Shown here piece by piece: positions 15,533 to 22,264 of a stretch of DNA of 22,264 nt. Position 1 is the first letter of the stretch. Each line of letters begins with the position of its first letter. This stretch comes from Prevotellaceae bacterium (lineage in GTDB: Bacteria > Bacteroidota > Bacteroidia > Bacteroidales > UBA932). The DNA lies in contig JAIRZR010000378.1 of assembly GCA_031267155.1 (NCBI GenBank), positions 1-22,264 of the forward strand, given 5' to 3'. The notes below the pieces were generated by a model. The model worked only from the letters and a program-made list of their open reading frames with translations. It was not told the DNA's origin and made no database searches. The position numbers and the translations under genes are program-made.

Positions 15533-15952
15533 ATGACGATAGATGAAGTTTTAAGACTGTATCAGGCAATAGACCCTGTTCAGATGGCGAAAGACCTCGT
15601 AAATGCAAACGAGGGCAATATCCTGGATATTAACAGGAATCAGCTGCGTATCGGTTTCGATTCCGAGGGCAACGTGGTACGTCCGAAGTATGCAAGAGCC
15701 GCATACGCGCGCAAAAAGCAGAAAATGGGTTCGCGCGCTCCGTATGCAACGCCGGATCTGCTTTATTCGGGAAGGTTTTACAATAGCCTGAAATTCGATG
15801 CCGGGTTCAGGGTTTACAGCGATGGAGTGCCTTATGCGCCATGGCTCCGGCAGCATTACGGCGGCGATATATACGGATTCAATGACAGGAATCTGGGACT
15901 GTACAGAAGCATGTACAGAAACGAATTGGAGTTAAAAACTAGTGGAAAATAA
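15533..15952 (+). CDS. Phage structural-type protein of unknown function
   Basis: A 139-residue protein with NRNQLRIGFDSEGNVVRPKY, then ATPDLLYSGRFYNSLKF, then YAPWLRQHYGGDIYGFNDRN. The TPDLxxSGxFYxS pattern resembles small phage morphogenesis proteins of the neck or tail-completion type (gp10-like), but I cannot assign a family. It stands alone between two composite repeats, with the heptamer array directly before the ATG and the CTTTAAG array starting at its stop. Base composition is like its neighbours. Confidence 0.5.
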   Translation: MTIDEVLRLYQAIDPVQMAKDLVNANEGNILDINRNQLRIGFDSEGNVVRPKYARAAYARKKQKMGSRAPYATPDLLYSGRFYNSLKFDAGFRVYSDGVPYAPWLRQHYGGDIYGFNDRNLGLYRSMYRNELELKTSGK

Positions 15953-16124
15953 GGGCTTTAAGGTCTTTAAAGTCTTTAAGGTCGCGCGATGCAAGGCAAG
16001 TTTGATAAAGAAATTAAACAGTAAAAGATTATGGAAAAGAAAAAAAAGATTGAATATCAATATGGAGAATAACAGAACCGCCGACAGGCAACTCTTAGTT
16101 TTTAACTTTTAACTTTTAACTCTT
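15950..16124. repeat. Composite intergenic repeat, copy B
   Basis: The order is GGGCTTTAAGGTCTTTAAAG array (15950-15980), GTCGCGCGATGCAAGGCA, purine-rich spacer ending GAATAACAG, GCCGACAGGC and the heptamer array AACTCTTAG...AACTCTT (16090-16124), which touches the next ATG. Bases 15974-15998 are identical to 16858-16882 in copy C. GCCGCCGACAGGC is the inverse of the motif at about 15350-15364. Confidence 0.75.
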
Positions 16125-16352
16125 ATGTGTGGTTGTGAGGAAGTAAAGGCAAGGAAGAATCTCGAGCAAATTGAGAGGATGGCGAAAAGGCTTGCAGTGG
16201 CGAAGTCAAACAAGACAGGTAAAACGGAAATGTATGTTGTTTATGAGTGCAAAAACGGGAATCCGGACTTCATGGAAGAAAGCGACTGGGAAAAGGCTAT
16301 CGGGGAAGGTGCGGAATATGTCTTTATTAAATACATATCATCAATCGGATAA
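16125..16352 (+). CDS. Small protein of unknown function near the tape measure gene
   Basis: A 75-residue protein beginning MCGCEEVKARKNLEQIERMA. It has a Cys-Gly-Cys at the N-terminus, a basic helix, and an acidic C-terminal half with NPDFMEESDWEKAIGEGAEY. The start codon directly follows the heptamer array. It overlaps the next gene by 35 bases. A pair of overlapping small genes before a tape measure gene is the usual place for tail assembly chaperones, but here the tape measure is on the other strand. Confidence 0.5.
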   Translation: MCGCEEVKARKNLEQIERMAKRLAVAKSNKTGKTEMYVVYECKNGNPDFMEESDWEKAIGEGAEYVFIKYISSIG

Positions 16353-16845
16353 GACGCCGCTATGGAGGTTCGTCGATGCCATGAAGGGCAAAACACGCGC
16401 TTTACGGCGTTTTCCCTTGCCTTTCGGCAATACGGGAACCGCCCTTATGATGCTTTATGACGATTATGGCGTTCTGTCCGGCAGCCGGCATTACAGGAAT
16501 GAAATCGACAGGCTGAAAAATGTTATGACGCGAAATAACCGCATTGTAAGGCTGGAAATTGCGATTCACACCGGCGATTCAAGGCTCATGCGCAAGCTGA
16601 CAGGCTCGGACAATGTAAGCGTTGCTGCCGGGACACTGAAGCTCTGGCTGCACGAATACGAACAGACGCCCGAAAACCAAAGCCCGGAACAGAACGGCGG
16701 CGGGTTTGAATCCGCAATTACCGAAATATCGAAGTACATGGGATTCCGAATTGACCCGAAAAGCGTAACGGTAGCCGAATTTGCATCAATGATAAAAAAA
16801 TACGGCGAAGAATTGAAGGCGAAAACTAAGACTAAAAGACTTTAA
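16318..16845 (+). CDS. Unknown phage protein, tail-chaperone position
   Basis: A 175-residue protein starting MSLLNTYHQSDKTPLWRFVD. The start at 16318 is preferred because the upstream part of the open frame is a shadow of the preceding gene; ATG at 16381 (MKGKTRALRRF) is an alternative. It is basic at the N-terminus, has a helical RNEIDRLKNVMTRNNRIVRL segment and an acidic C-terminal half with YMGFRIDPKSVTVAEFASMI. It is convergent with the tape measure gene. The stop overlaps the CTTTAAG array of repeat copy C. Confidence 0.5.
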   Translation: MSLLNTYHQSDKTPLWRFVDAMKGKTRALRRFPLPFGNTGTALMMLYDDYGVLSGSRHYRNEIDRLKNVMTRNNRIVRLEIAIHTGDSRLMRKLTGSDNVSVAAGTLKLWLHEYEQTPENQSPEQNGGGFESAITEISKYMGFRIDPKSVTVAEFASMIKKYGEELKAKTKTKRL

Positions 16846-16935
16846 GGGCTTTAAGGACTTTAAGGTCGCGCGATGCAAGGCAGGCGGGACAAAGAATAAC
16901 AGGGCTACCGACAGGAAACTTTTAGTTCTTAACTC
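16830..16935. repeat. Composite intergenic repeat, copy C, overlapping the end of the tape measure gene
   Basis: The GACTTTAAGGGCTTTAAGG array is followed by GTCGCGCGATGCAAGGCA, GAATAACAG, GGGCTACCGACAGG and the heptamer array AACTTTTAGTTCTTAACTC (16917-16935). The tape measure stop codon (16931-16929) lies inside the heptamer array. This copy is shorter than A and B. Confidence 0.75.
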
Positions 16936-19900
16936 CCATGTTTTATCTGGTTTCCTGTGAGTTTCCCGTATCTTTGCCCGCTTTCGCTGATTTTGTATAT
17001 CCCGTGCGAATCGAGATTGACGCTGAGACTTGACTTGGATTCCCTTATTGCATTTGCCAGCTTTCTTGTCTGCTTTTCGACCGCCGAATCAAAAGACAGC
17101 TCAATTGCCTTTGCGCGCACTGATTCTATTCCGTGCGGACTGTCAAAGATGCGCATGTCCGGTTTGAAAACGTCATCTGCAGAAGGTAGCACGATTGAAT
17201 GTTTCGGCAAATTCGGAATAAGCGTGGGCTGCGCTCTGCTCTTCCATACACGCCCGGACGGTTCTATTACCGTCTCTTTTCTGTATGCGTCTCCCAGAAT
17301 GGCGGGACCTCCAGGGTGGTCGCATGTTCCCTCTGCATACTGCGGTATGGGCTGGGCGAGTATCGTGGCTATCTGCAGGGCTGTTATTCCGGCAAGCGTC
17401 GCTATGAGCGGGAATGCTGCCGGCAAGCCTACGGACGCTATTGTCTTTTGGATGCCCAGCGCTCCGTCGGCTGTCGCTTTGGCTATTGCGAAGGCTTTTT
17501 CAAATTTTGCCTGCCTGATTTGCATTTCACGTTTTTTCTTTTCTATCTCCTTTGCTTGCGCCTCTGCCCGCGCTTCAATAATCATTTTGCCTTCCGCTAT
17601 TTCCTCTTCTGTTTTTCCGGACTTTTCGAGGGCTTCAATTTCAGCGTCCTTGCGCTCGTTTATTTTAGCAATTTCGGCGTCGTAACGCTGTATCTGCTTT
17701 TCGAATTGAGCGGAAAGAATCGTTTCGGCAAAGTTCCACGCTTCCTGCTGAAGCTGTTTTTTTGCGTCCGCGAGTTTCTTTTCCCTGTCGAGTTCATCAT
17801 CCCGCAATTTCTGCATGTCATCAAGATGAATCTTTTCGTTTTTCAGCTCAAGTTTACGTATTTCGTCATTAATTTTTTGACGTTCCTCACCGCTCAGGGT
17901 TTCCATGTTCAGCAGATTTTTCAACAAATCTATTTCCGTCTGAACGGATTGCTTGCTGTATTTTACCTGAATCCTGTATTTTTCCTCCTCATATTTTTCC
18001 TTGCTTATTTTACCGTTTCTGTATTGCTCGAAAAGCCTTTTTTCCTCCTCGATTTGCTGCATTTCGAGCGCCTCCTGAAACGCTCCGATATTGCCTTTCA
18101 GTCTCTCTATTTCTTTTTTCGCATATTTTTCCTGAATATCGTCGATTTTTTTCTGATATTCGTTTTCCATCTTTTCTCTTTCGAGCGCGTGAAGTTTAAC
18201 GACTGCGGTTTTCTCCGTTTCGAGTTTTTCAGCTAATTCGAGTTCCCTGTTCGCTTTTGCTTCAAAGATTTTAGCGTCTATCCCTGTTTCTTCGGTATCG
18301 TCCTGTATCGCCCGCATCAAACGTTTTTCGTCATAATACTGCTGTAACGCCTCAAGTCTTTGCTGCAGAGACTTTTCCTCATCATCGGCAATCTTTTTCA
18401 GCGGTTCGGATATGCTTTCGAATCCCAGATCATTGATTTTCTTTTGGACGTCTTTAATTCGCTTATCTACCTCGTCGATTTTCTTTTGAGCGGCGTCGGC
18501 TTCCTTTTGCGCCTCGTTTGCTTCTTTTTTATCCGATTTATTCTTTTCGCCGGTCAGCGTTTCGAGTATCTTTTCTGCATCTTTTAAGGCTTTTTCGCGT
18601 TCCGCAATTGTCGCCTCAAACGTTTCAGACATTCCGGCAATTTCTTTTCCGGCACGCAGGTCGTCGAGTTCCTTTTTAAGCGCTTCGACGTTTTGCCTTG
18701 CGGCGGTTATTTCCCTGCTTATGTCAAGTTCCGGCGTTTCCTGTTCGCTGCTTTCAGGAAACAGGGTGTCCAGGTAGCTTTGCCACTCCGCATTTATTTT
18801 TTTTGTTTGCTCCTGTACTTTCTTGCCTTCGTTGGCTGCTTTTTCCAGATTTCTCCAAAAATCAGAGAAAAGACCGCCGTCGGTATTTAATTTGCCGCCC
18901 GCCTCCCTGTATGCTTTTTTAAAATCGTCAATTGCGGACATATCGTTGTTACTGACACGCTCTATTAGCTGATCGGTAATTGCCTTAAAACGTCCTTTTT
19001 CACTCTCTGAAAAATCACTTATTAAAAAGCCAAGATTTGAGAATACCGATTCGTTTGCTTCCGCTACTTTCTTTTGCAGTTCCGCAATCTGTTCGCCCTG
19101 CGCTTTGAAGGCGAGATTTTCAGCCATTGCCTTTGTTACGTTTTTTTGCGCCGCTTCGATTTCCTCAAGCGTGGATTTTTCAGTTAATTGATTTTTTAAG
19201 TACTGTCCGTATCTGGAATTGATTTCGTCGATTAAGCGCCTGCGTTCGTCCGTGCCTGCGTTCGTCTTTTTTAATGCGCCAAACAAATCGTCTATGCCGG
19301 CCTTCTCCCTGCTTAATTCGTCATTGAATTTGCTCATAGCCTTTGTAGATTCGTTCGCTTTTGATGTAAAGGAACTGAAAAGCACAACCGCTCCCGCCAA
19401 TACGGACAGGAATAATCCTATTGGATTTGCTGTTATGGATTTGGTAAAAACCTGCCATGCATAAGTCGCTCCTCTGATATTCCCGGTCAACAGGGAAACC
19501 GCAGCCCCCCATAACAGACTTAATTTTGGAAAAACCGCCGCAAGTTTATATCCCAGATTAACGGCTGCGTTCCATGCCGCCTGCGCTATTGCCGCCCTTT
19601 TTACGTACAGCGTATATGCTATTATTGCCGTTCCCGCAATAACAATCTGCTTTCCGTATTTCGCAAGCAGATCGACGATTTTCACAACAGAGCCTGCCAG
19701 CATTCCGGATACCTTACTCCACAGGTCGCCAATCCACAGTATTTTGCCGCCGACATGCAACATTGCGTTTTCCCATTTCACGGATGCCTGCTGCTGTCTG
19801 TCCGCTACCGTTATGGCTAAATCGCCCTGTTTTTCAAGTTCCTCGTTTATCAGTCCGATTGCTCCCCCTACGAAATCACCGGTCTCTTTAGCGCGTGCCT

Positions 19901-20867
19901 GCAATTCCGATGCCGAAATGCCGAGATTGTCAAGAATAAGCGCGCTTTTACGTCCCAGCCCGGTTATTATTGATTCCGTTAAGTGATCTATGCTTTCGCC
20001 TGTTTCCTGCGCTCTCTGCTGGGCGAATTTCAACAGAGTGCCAAGCTGGTCGGCAGGTATCTTAAACATGTCGGCACGCACCGCAGCCGTCATCAGGTCG
20101 AGGTCGGAGACCGTTCCTTTTGTTTGCGCCCTCAGATTTTCGAGCAGATGAGGGTCGTTCAGTTTTTCGAAGGCGGTCGTAATACCTTCGGCTTTTGCGG
20201 CTATATCAATAGCTTCGGAGGCTACATCCTTTAAGCCGATTAATATTTCCCTTGCGCCAACAATCAAACCAAGACCTGCCAGTCCCTTTTTTATCGCATC
20301 GAAATAGTTTCCGACATTCCGCTGGTCTCTGCCGGTAGCGTGTTCGAGTTCCTTTAACTCGTCGGAAAGTTTGCGTATATCCTTTGCCGCCTGTTTTCCC
20401 GCGTCGCTTTTTCTTATTGAGGCGCTCATTGCATCGTATGCCTTAGTCATCTGGTTCAGCTTTGCGCGCAGTTCCTCGATGCTTCCCGCAGCGGCGTTTT
20501 GCTCCTTTACCTGATTGCGAAGTTCCCGGTTATTGCCTGCAATCTGCTGTCTCAATTCCTCAAGTTTCTTTGCTTCGGCGGTTTGCAGCGCGGTTTCCCT
20601 TGCCTCAAGCGTCTGTATCTGGTTCAGTATTCTGATTCTTTCGCGTTCGGCTGCCGTCGTAGCGTCAAGCAGAGCCTTATTTTGCGCAAGGAGCGGAATA
20701 AGATTCTGCAGTGTGGATATTTTATTGAGTTCGCCGTTCAGCTTTTGCGCCTCGTCGGAAAGGTTTTTCATCACGGCAGAATTGTCCGCAAGTTCCTTTT
20801 TCAGTTTATCCAGACTGTCAATCGCCGACTGGCTTACAATCTGGTCAATTATTCCATTATTTGCCAT
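16929..20867 (-). CDS. Tail tape measure protein
   Basis: Sets tail length and is ejected with DNA. The 1312-residue protein has an N-terminal coiled coil (about 15-185), a helical region with GLAGLGLIVGAREILIGLKD (195-214), and hydrophobic segments at about 405-420, 440-460 and 480-500. A very long charged coiled coil spans roughly 750-1120, and a second hydrophobic stretch near the C-terminus (PAAFPLIATLAGITALQIAT) precedes a Gly-rich segment typical of these proteins. The start at 20867 (MANNGIIDQI) replaces the longer frame from 20978, whose first 37 codons are repeat and promoter DNA. It is the only minus-strand phage gene here, and has its own copy of the late-type regulatory site. Inverted heptamer repeats lie at both ends. 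Confidence 0.93.
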   Translation of the reverse strand: MANNGIIDQIVSQSAIDSLDKLKKELADNSAVMKNLSDEAQKLNGELNKISTLQNLIPLLAQNKALLDATTAAERERIRILNQIQTLEARETALQTAEAKKLEELRQQIAGNNRELRNQVKEQNAAAGSIEELRAKLNQMTKAYDAMSASIRKSDAGKQAAKDIRKLSDELKELEHATGRDQRNVGNYFDAIKKGLAGLGLIVGAREILIGLKDVASEAIDIAAKAEGITTAFEKLNDPHLLENLRAQTKGTVSDLDLMTAAVRADMFKIPADQLGTLLKFAQQRAQETGESIDHLTESIITGLGRKSALILDNLGISASELQARAKETGDFVGGAIGLINEELEKQGDLAITVADRQQQASVKWENAMLHVGGKILWIGDLWSKVSGMLAGSVVKIVDLLAKYGKQIVIAGTAIIAYTLYVKRAAIAQAAWNAAVNLGYKLAAVFPKLSLLWGAAVSLLTGNIRGATYAWQVFTKSITANPIGLFLSVLAGAVVLFSSFTSKANESTKAMSKFNDELSREKAGIDDLFGALKKTNAGTDERRRLIDEINSRYGQYLKNQLTEKSTLEEIEAAQKNVTKAMAENLAFKAQGEQIAELQKKVAEANESVFSNLGFLISDFSESEKGRFKAITDQLIERVSNNDMSAIDDFKKAYREAGGKLNTDGGLFSDFWRNLEKAANEGKKVQEQTKKINAEWQSYLDTLFPESSEQETPELDISREITAARQNVEALKKELDDLRAGKEIAGMSETFEATIAEREKALKDAEKILETLTGEKNKSDKKEANEAQKEADAAQKKIDEVDKRIKDVQKKINDLGFESISEPLKKIADDEEKSLQQRLEALQQYYDEKRLMRAIQDDTEETGIDAKIFEAKANRELELAEKLETEKTAVVKLHALEREKMENEYQKKIDDIQEKYAKKEIERLKGNIGAFQEALEMQQIEEEKRLFEQYRNGKISKEKYEEEKYRIQVKYSKQSVQTEIDLLKNLLNMETLSGEERQKINDEIRKLELKNEKIHLDDMQKLRDDELDREKKLADAKKQLQQEAWNFAETILSAQFEKQIQRYDAEIAKINERKDAEIEALEKSGKTEEEIAEGKMIIEARAEAQAKEIEKKKREMQIRQAKFEKAFAIAKATADGALGIQKTIASVGLPAAFPLIATLAGITALQIATILAQPIPQYAEGTCDHPGGPAILGDAYRKETVIEPSGRVWKSRAQPTLIPNLPKHSIVLPSADDVFKPDMRIFDSPHGIESVRAKAIELSFDSAVEKQTRKLANAIRESKSSLSVNLDSHGIYKISESGQRYGKLTGNQIKHGS

Positions 20868-20874
20868 CTTTTCA

Positions 20875-20925
20875 GAGTTAAAAAAACTAAAAGTTAAAAA
20901 CTGAAAGTTGCCATACGGCAGCCCT
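20875..20925. repeat. Inverted heptamer repeat at the 5' end of the tape measure gene
   Basis: Read on the minus strand it is GGGCTGCCGTATGGCAACTT followed by TCAGTTTTTAACTTTTAG and TTAACTC, ending 7 bases before the tape measure ATG. It is the inverted counterpart of 16903-16935 (GGGCTACCGACAGGAAACTT...). Confidence 0.7.
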
Positions 20926-20957
20926 TTCTTTTTTGCAAAGAAAGAGGAAAAACACAG

Positions 20958-21000
20958 TGCGTGTATCGCTGCATTCAAAAAACATTCAAAAATGATTAAA
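20958..21000 (-). promoter_or_regulatory. Late-type regulatory region of the tape measure gene
   Basis: On the minus strand, TTTAAT, TTTGAAT and TTTGAAT units start at 21000, 20990 and 20979, about 11 bp apart. They are followed by GCAGCGATACACGCA and, further down, TTTCTTTGCAAAA as in the portal region. Bases 20958-20997 are a 40-base exact inverted copy of 9498-9537. Confidence 0.65.
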
Positions 21001-21006
21001 GAACGT

Positions 21007-21072
21007 TTTGAATGTTTTTTTAATCATTTTTGAATGTATCGCACCTCCGTACTGCCGGAGATAATATTTTTG
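21007..21072 (+). promoter_or_regulatory. Late-type regulatory region and -7 box of the 21077 gene
   Basis: TTTGAAT (21007), TTTAAT (21019) and TTTGAAT (21029) face right. TATTTTTG (21065-21072) is a perfect TAnnTTTG box ending 4 bases before the ATG. A short hairpin CTCCG/CGGAG lies between (21045-21060). With the tape measure site it forms an imperfect palindrome over 20958-21043. Confidence 0.55.
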
Positions 21073-21076
21073 CAGT

Positions 21077-22264
21077 ATGGATACAGGCAAATTATATATA
21101 CCGAATTTGAATGCGATTCCTCTCTTTCTGAAGGATCAGTTGCCGCGCGACGGCTATTCAGTCAAATATGAGCAGGGAGATATGACATGCATTCAACTGT
21201 TCTGTATCGACGCGGAGTTTGAGGTCAAAATATACCTGCGCGATGTTTCCGGCAAACTGACAGGCACGTTTGCTGTCAATACATCGACAGTAAGGGACGA
21301 AAACGGCATTATGATAAGGTTCTACACCGCATTAATCAAATTTTCGCAGGTAAACGAGGGAGGATATTATATTGAAATCTCAATAAAGAACAATATCGGA
21401 GAGGTATGTTCGTACTACAGTCCGTGCATTGACGTGCGGAAAAGGCACAGAAAAACATTCCTTACAGAATATTTCAACTCCGAAAACATAAACAATGTGC
21501 TGTTTGACAACGGAACATCGTTTGCCCTGCGTGTCGAGGGCGGTTTTCTTCCGAAGTCATACATACCGAAAGTTCAGGAAACGATATATCAGAATCAGAG
21601 CGTGGAGTTCAAACTGCTGCAGTCGATGCCGTACAATTCCAACACCCTGACCGTGGGACGCGAGAGAGGCGTCCCCGACTGGATTTTTGATAAGGTTCAC
21701 AGGGCTCTGTCATGCGACAATACCATTATCGACAATGTGGCAATGACAAAAATCGAAGGGGCTGCATGGTCGCCAAATGAGGAGGAGGGATATAATTTCC
21801 GCACATGGAAGATTGAGCTTGTGCAGAATAACGACAATATCAGCCGTCCCGTTCTGTGTGTTGAACAGGCTGTTTACACCTGCTCCTACGAGTGGCTCGA
21901 CGCCGACGCGGTCTGTCAGCTTGAGCCGGATAATGTGATTGAGACGGTTGAGTTTGCGGAGTATGTGTGTCAGGTAGCGCAGCCGCTTGGTAATGCCTTT
22001 GCCAAAACAGCCACTTACAGACGCTACGTAAACGGCGAACTGCAGGAGGAAATAACAAAGTCCCTGCTTACCGACGTAAACCCGGTATTGACCGAATCGC
22101 AGTATCAGCTGCTGAATGTTCCGGACGTGGAGGAACGTGTTGCGGCGGTTATCTACCTGTTCGATGTGGAGACCGAGCCGGAATATTTAAGCGAAGCGGT
22201 CATCGGGAATGCGGAATGCATGAACCCCGAATACGTACCCGTAACATTCGAGGATGTCTTTATT
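21077..22264 (+). CDS. Tail-region protein after the tape measure gene, 3' end beyond the window
   Basis: The frame is open for 396 codons from ATG 21077 to the last base. The protein starts MDTGKLYIPNLNAIPLFLKD and is beta-rich, with a strand-rich N-terminal part (IQLFCIDAEFEVKIYLRDVS; SQVNEGGYYIEISIKNNIGE) and later modules such as GNAFAKTATYRRYVNGELQE. The position next to the tape measure gene and the beta-rich character suit a distal tail or adsorption-apparatus protein, but I recognise no family. Transcription is divergent from the tape measure gene. The very short gap between the -7 box and ATG suggests a leaderless or nearly leaderless transcript if that box is used. Confidence 0.75.
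   Translation, partial: MDTGKLYIPNLNAIPLFLKDQLPRDGYSVKYEQGDMTCIQLFCIDAEFEVKIYLRDVSGKLTGTFAVNTSTVRDENGIMIRFYTALIKFSQVNEGGYYIEISIKNNIGEVCSYYSPCIDVRKRHRKTFLTEYFNSENINNVLFDNGTSFALRVEGGFLPKSYIPKVQETIYQNQSVEFKLLQSMPYNSNTLTVGRERGVPDWIFDKVHRALSCDNTIIDNVAMTKIEGAAWSPNEEEGYNFRTWKIELVQNNDNISRPVLCVEQAVYTCSYEWLDADAVCQLEPDNVIETVEFAEYVCQVAQPLGNAFAKTATYRRYVNGELQEEITKSLLTDVNPVLTESQYQLLNVPDVEERVAAVIYLFDVETEPEYLSEAVIGNAECMNPEYVPVTFEDVFI

Larger units (their letters stand above)
5265..22264. mobile_element. Left part of an integrated tailed prophage (HK97-type head), continuing past the window
   Basis: A candidate tRNA-derived attachment site and a tyrosine integrase are followed by small and large terminase, portal, prohead protease, HK97-fold capsid, connector-type proteins, a tail-tube-like protein, tape measure protein and a further tail gene. 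This is the standard order of a temperate siphovirus-like phage. Sheath and baseplate hallmarks of contractile tails are not seen. Repressor, replication and lysis genes are absent here and must lie to the right if the phage is complete. Confidence 0.9.

Noticed and set aside
16031..16072. A 13-codon frame (MEKKKKIEYQYGE) in the composite repeat B
   Set aside because: It is too short and lies in a purine-rich spacer of a repeat; nothing supports translation.
16318..16352. Programmed frameshift between the two small genes before the tape measure locus
   Set aside because: No clear slippery heptamer is visible and the needed shift is +1. It is retained only as a low-interest chaperone hypothesis, not as a feature.
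13558..16935. Repeat clusters considered as a CRISPR array
   Set aside because: The units are 7 to 10 bases in uninterrupted tandem, with no constant repeat separated by unique spacers, and no cas genes are present.
17199..18236. A 345-codon plus-strand frame inside the tape measure gene
   Set aside because: Its Phe/Leu-rich product is the mirror of the Lys/Glu-rich coiled coil on the minus strand. The minus-strand product has tape measure features and its own upstream region.
20868..20978. Upstream start for the tape measure protein
   Set aside because: The extra 37 codons consist of heptamer repeat and regulatory DNA and encode an atypical Phe-rich stretch. The start at 20867 gives a normal N-terminus.

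Overview
The window looks like a piece of a Bacteroidota (probably Bacteroidales) chromosome carrying the left end of an integrated tailed phage. The host assignment rests on TAnnTTTG-type -7 promoter boxes ahead of several genes, an integrase of the type common in Bacteroidota, few recognisable Shine-Dalgarno sequences, and phage structural proteins of Bacteroidota-like appearance. No database search was possible.

Layout. Positions 1-84 hold the last 27 codons of an unrecognised gene (possibly a transposase), followed by a 58-bp tandem duplication and a hairpin/heptamer repeat. Positions 295-4791 (minus) encode a full-length glutamate synthase large subunit (gltB) with no gltD next to it. 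The 672-bp gap 4792-5463 holds two terminator hairpins and a sequence resembling the 3' end of a minus-strand tRNA. The latter, next to an integrase, is the probable left attachment site (about 5265-5287).

The prophage starts there and runs off the right end. Order: tyrosine integrase (5464-6774) under a promoter overlapped by a perfect 10+10 palindrome; a broken ParB-domain gene; a packaging block of small terminase, DnaA domain IV-like protein and large terminase as overlapping genes; tandem terminators. Then comes the head operon: HK97-type portal, prohead protease, HK97-fold capsid protein, small connector-type genes, a tail-tube-like protein and a small protein, closed by a strong terminator at 15295-15320. 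Next are small structural genes separated by a recurring composite repeat, then a 1312-residue tape measure gene on the opposite (minus) strand, then a divergent plus-strand tail gene that is cut by the window end.

The most interesting observation is regulatory. Portal (+), tape measure (-) and the gene at 21077 (+) are each preceded by three TTTGAAT-like heptamers at 11-bp spacing pointing toward the gene. The portal and tape-measure copies share 40 identical bases. This looks like the binding site of a dedicated late-gene regulator that defines a small late regulon and lets the reversed tape measure gene be expressed with the rest. A second theme is a dense family of AACTCTTAGTTC-type heptamer arrays in most intergenic gaps, often touching start codons. 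Inverted copies flank the reversed tape measure gene and could explain its inversion.
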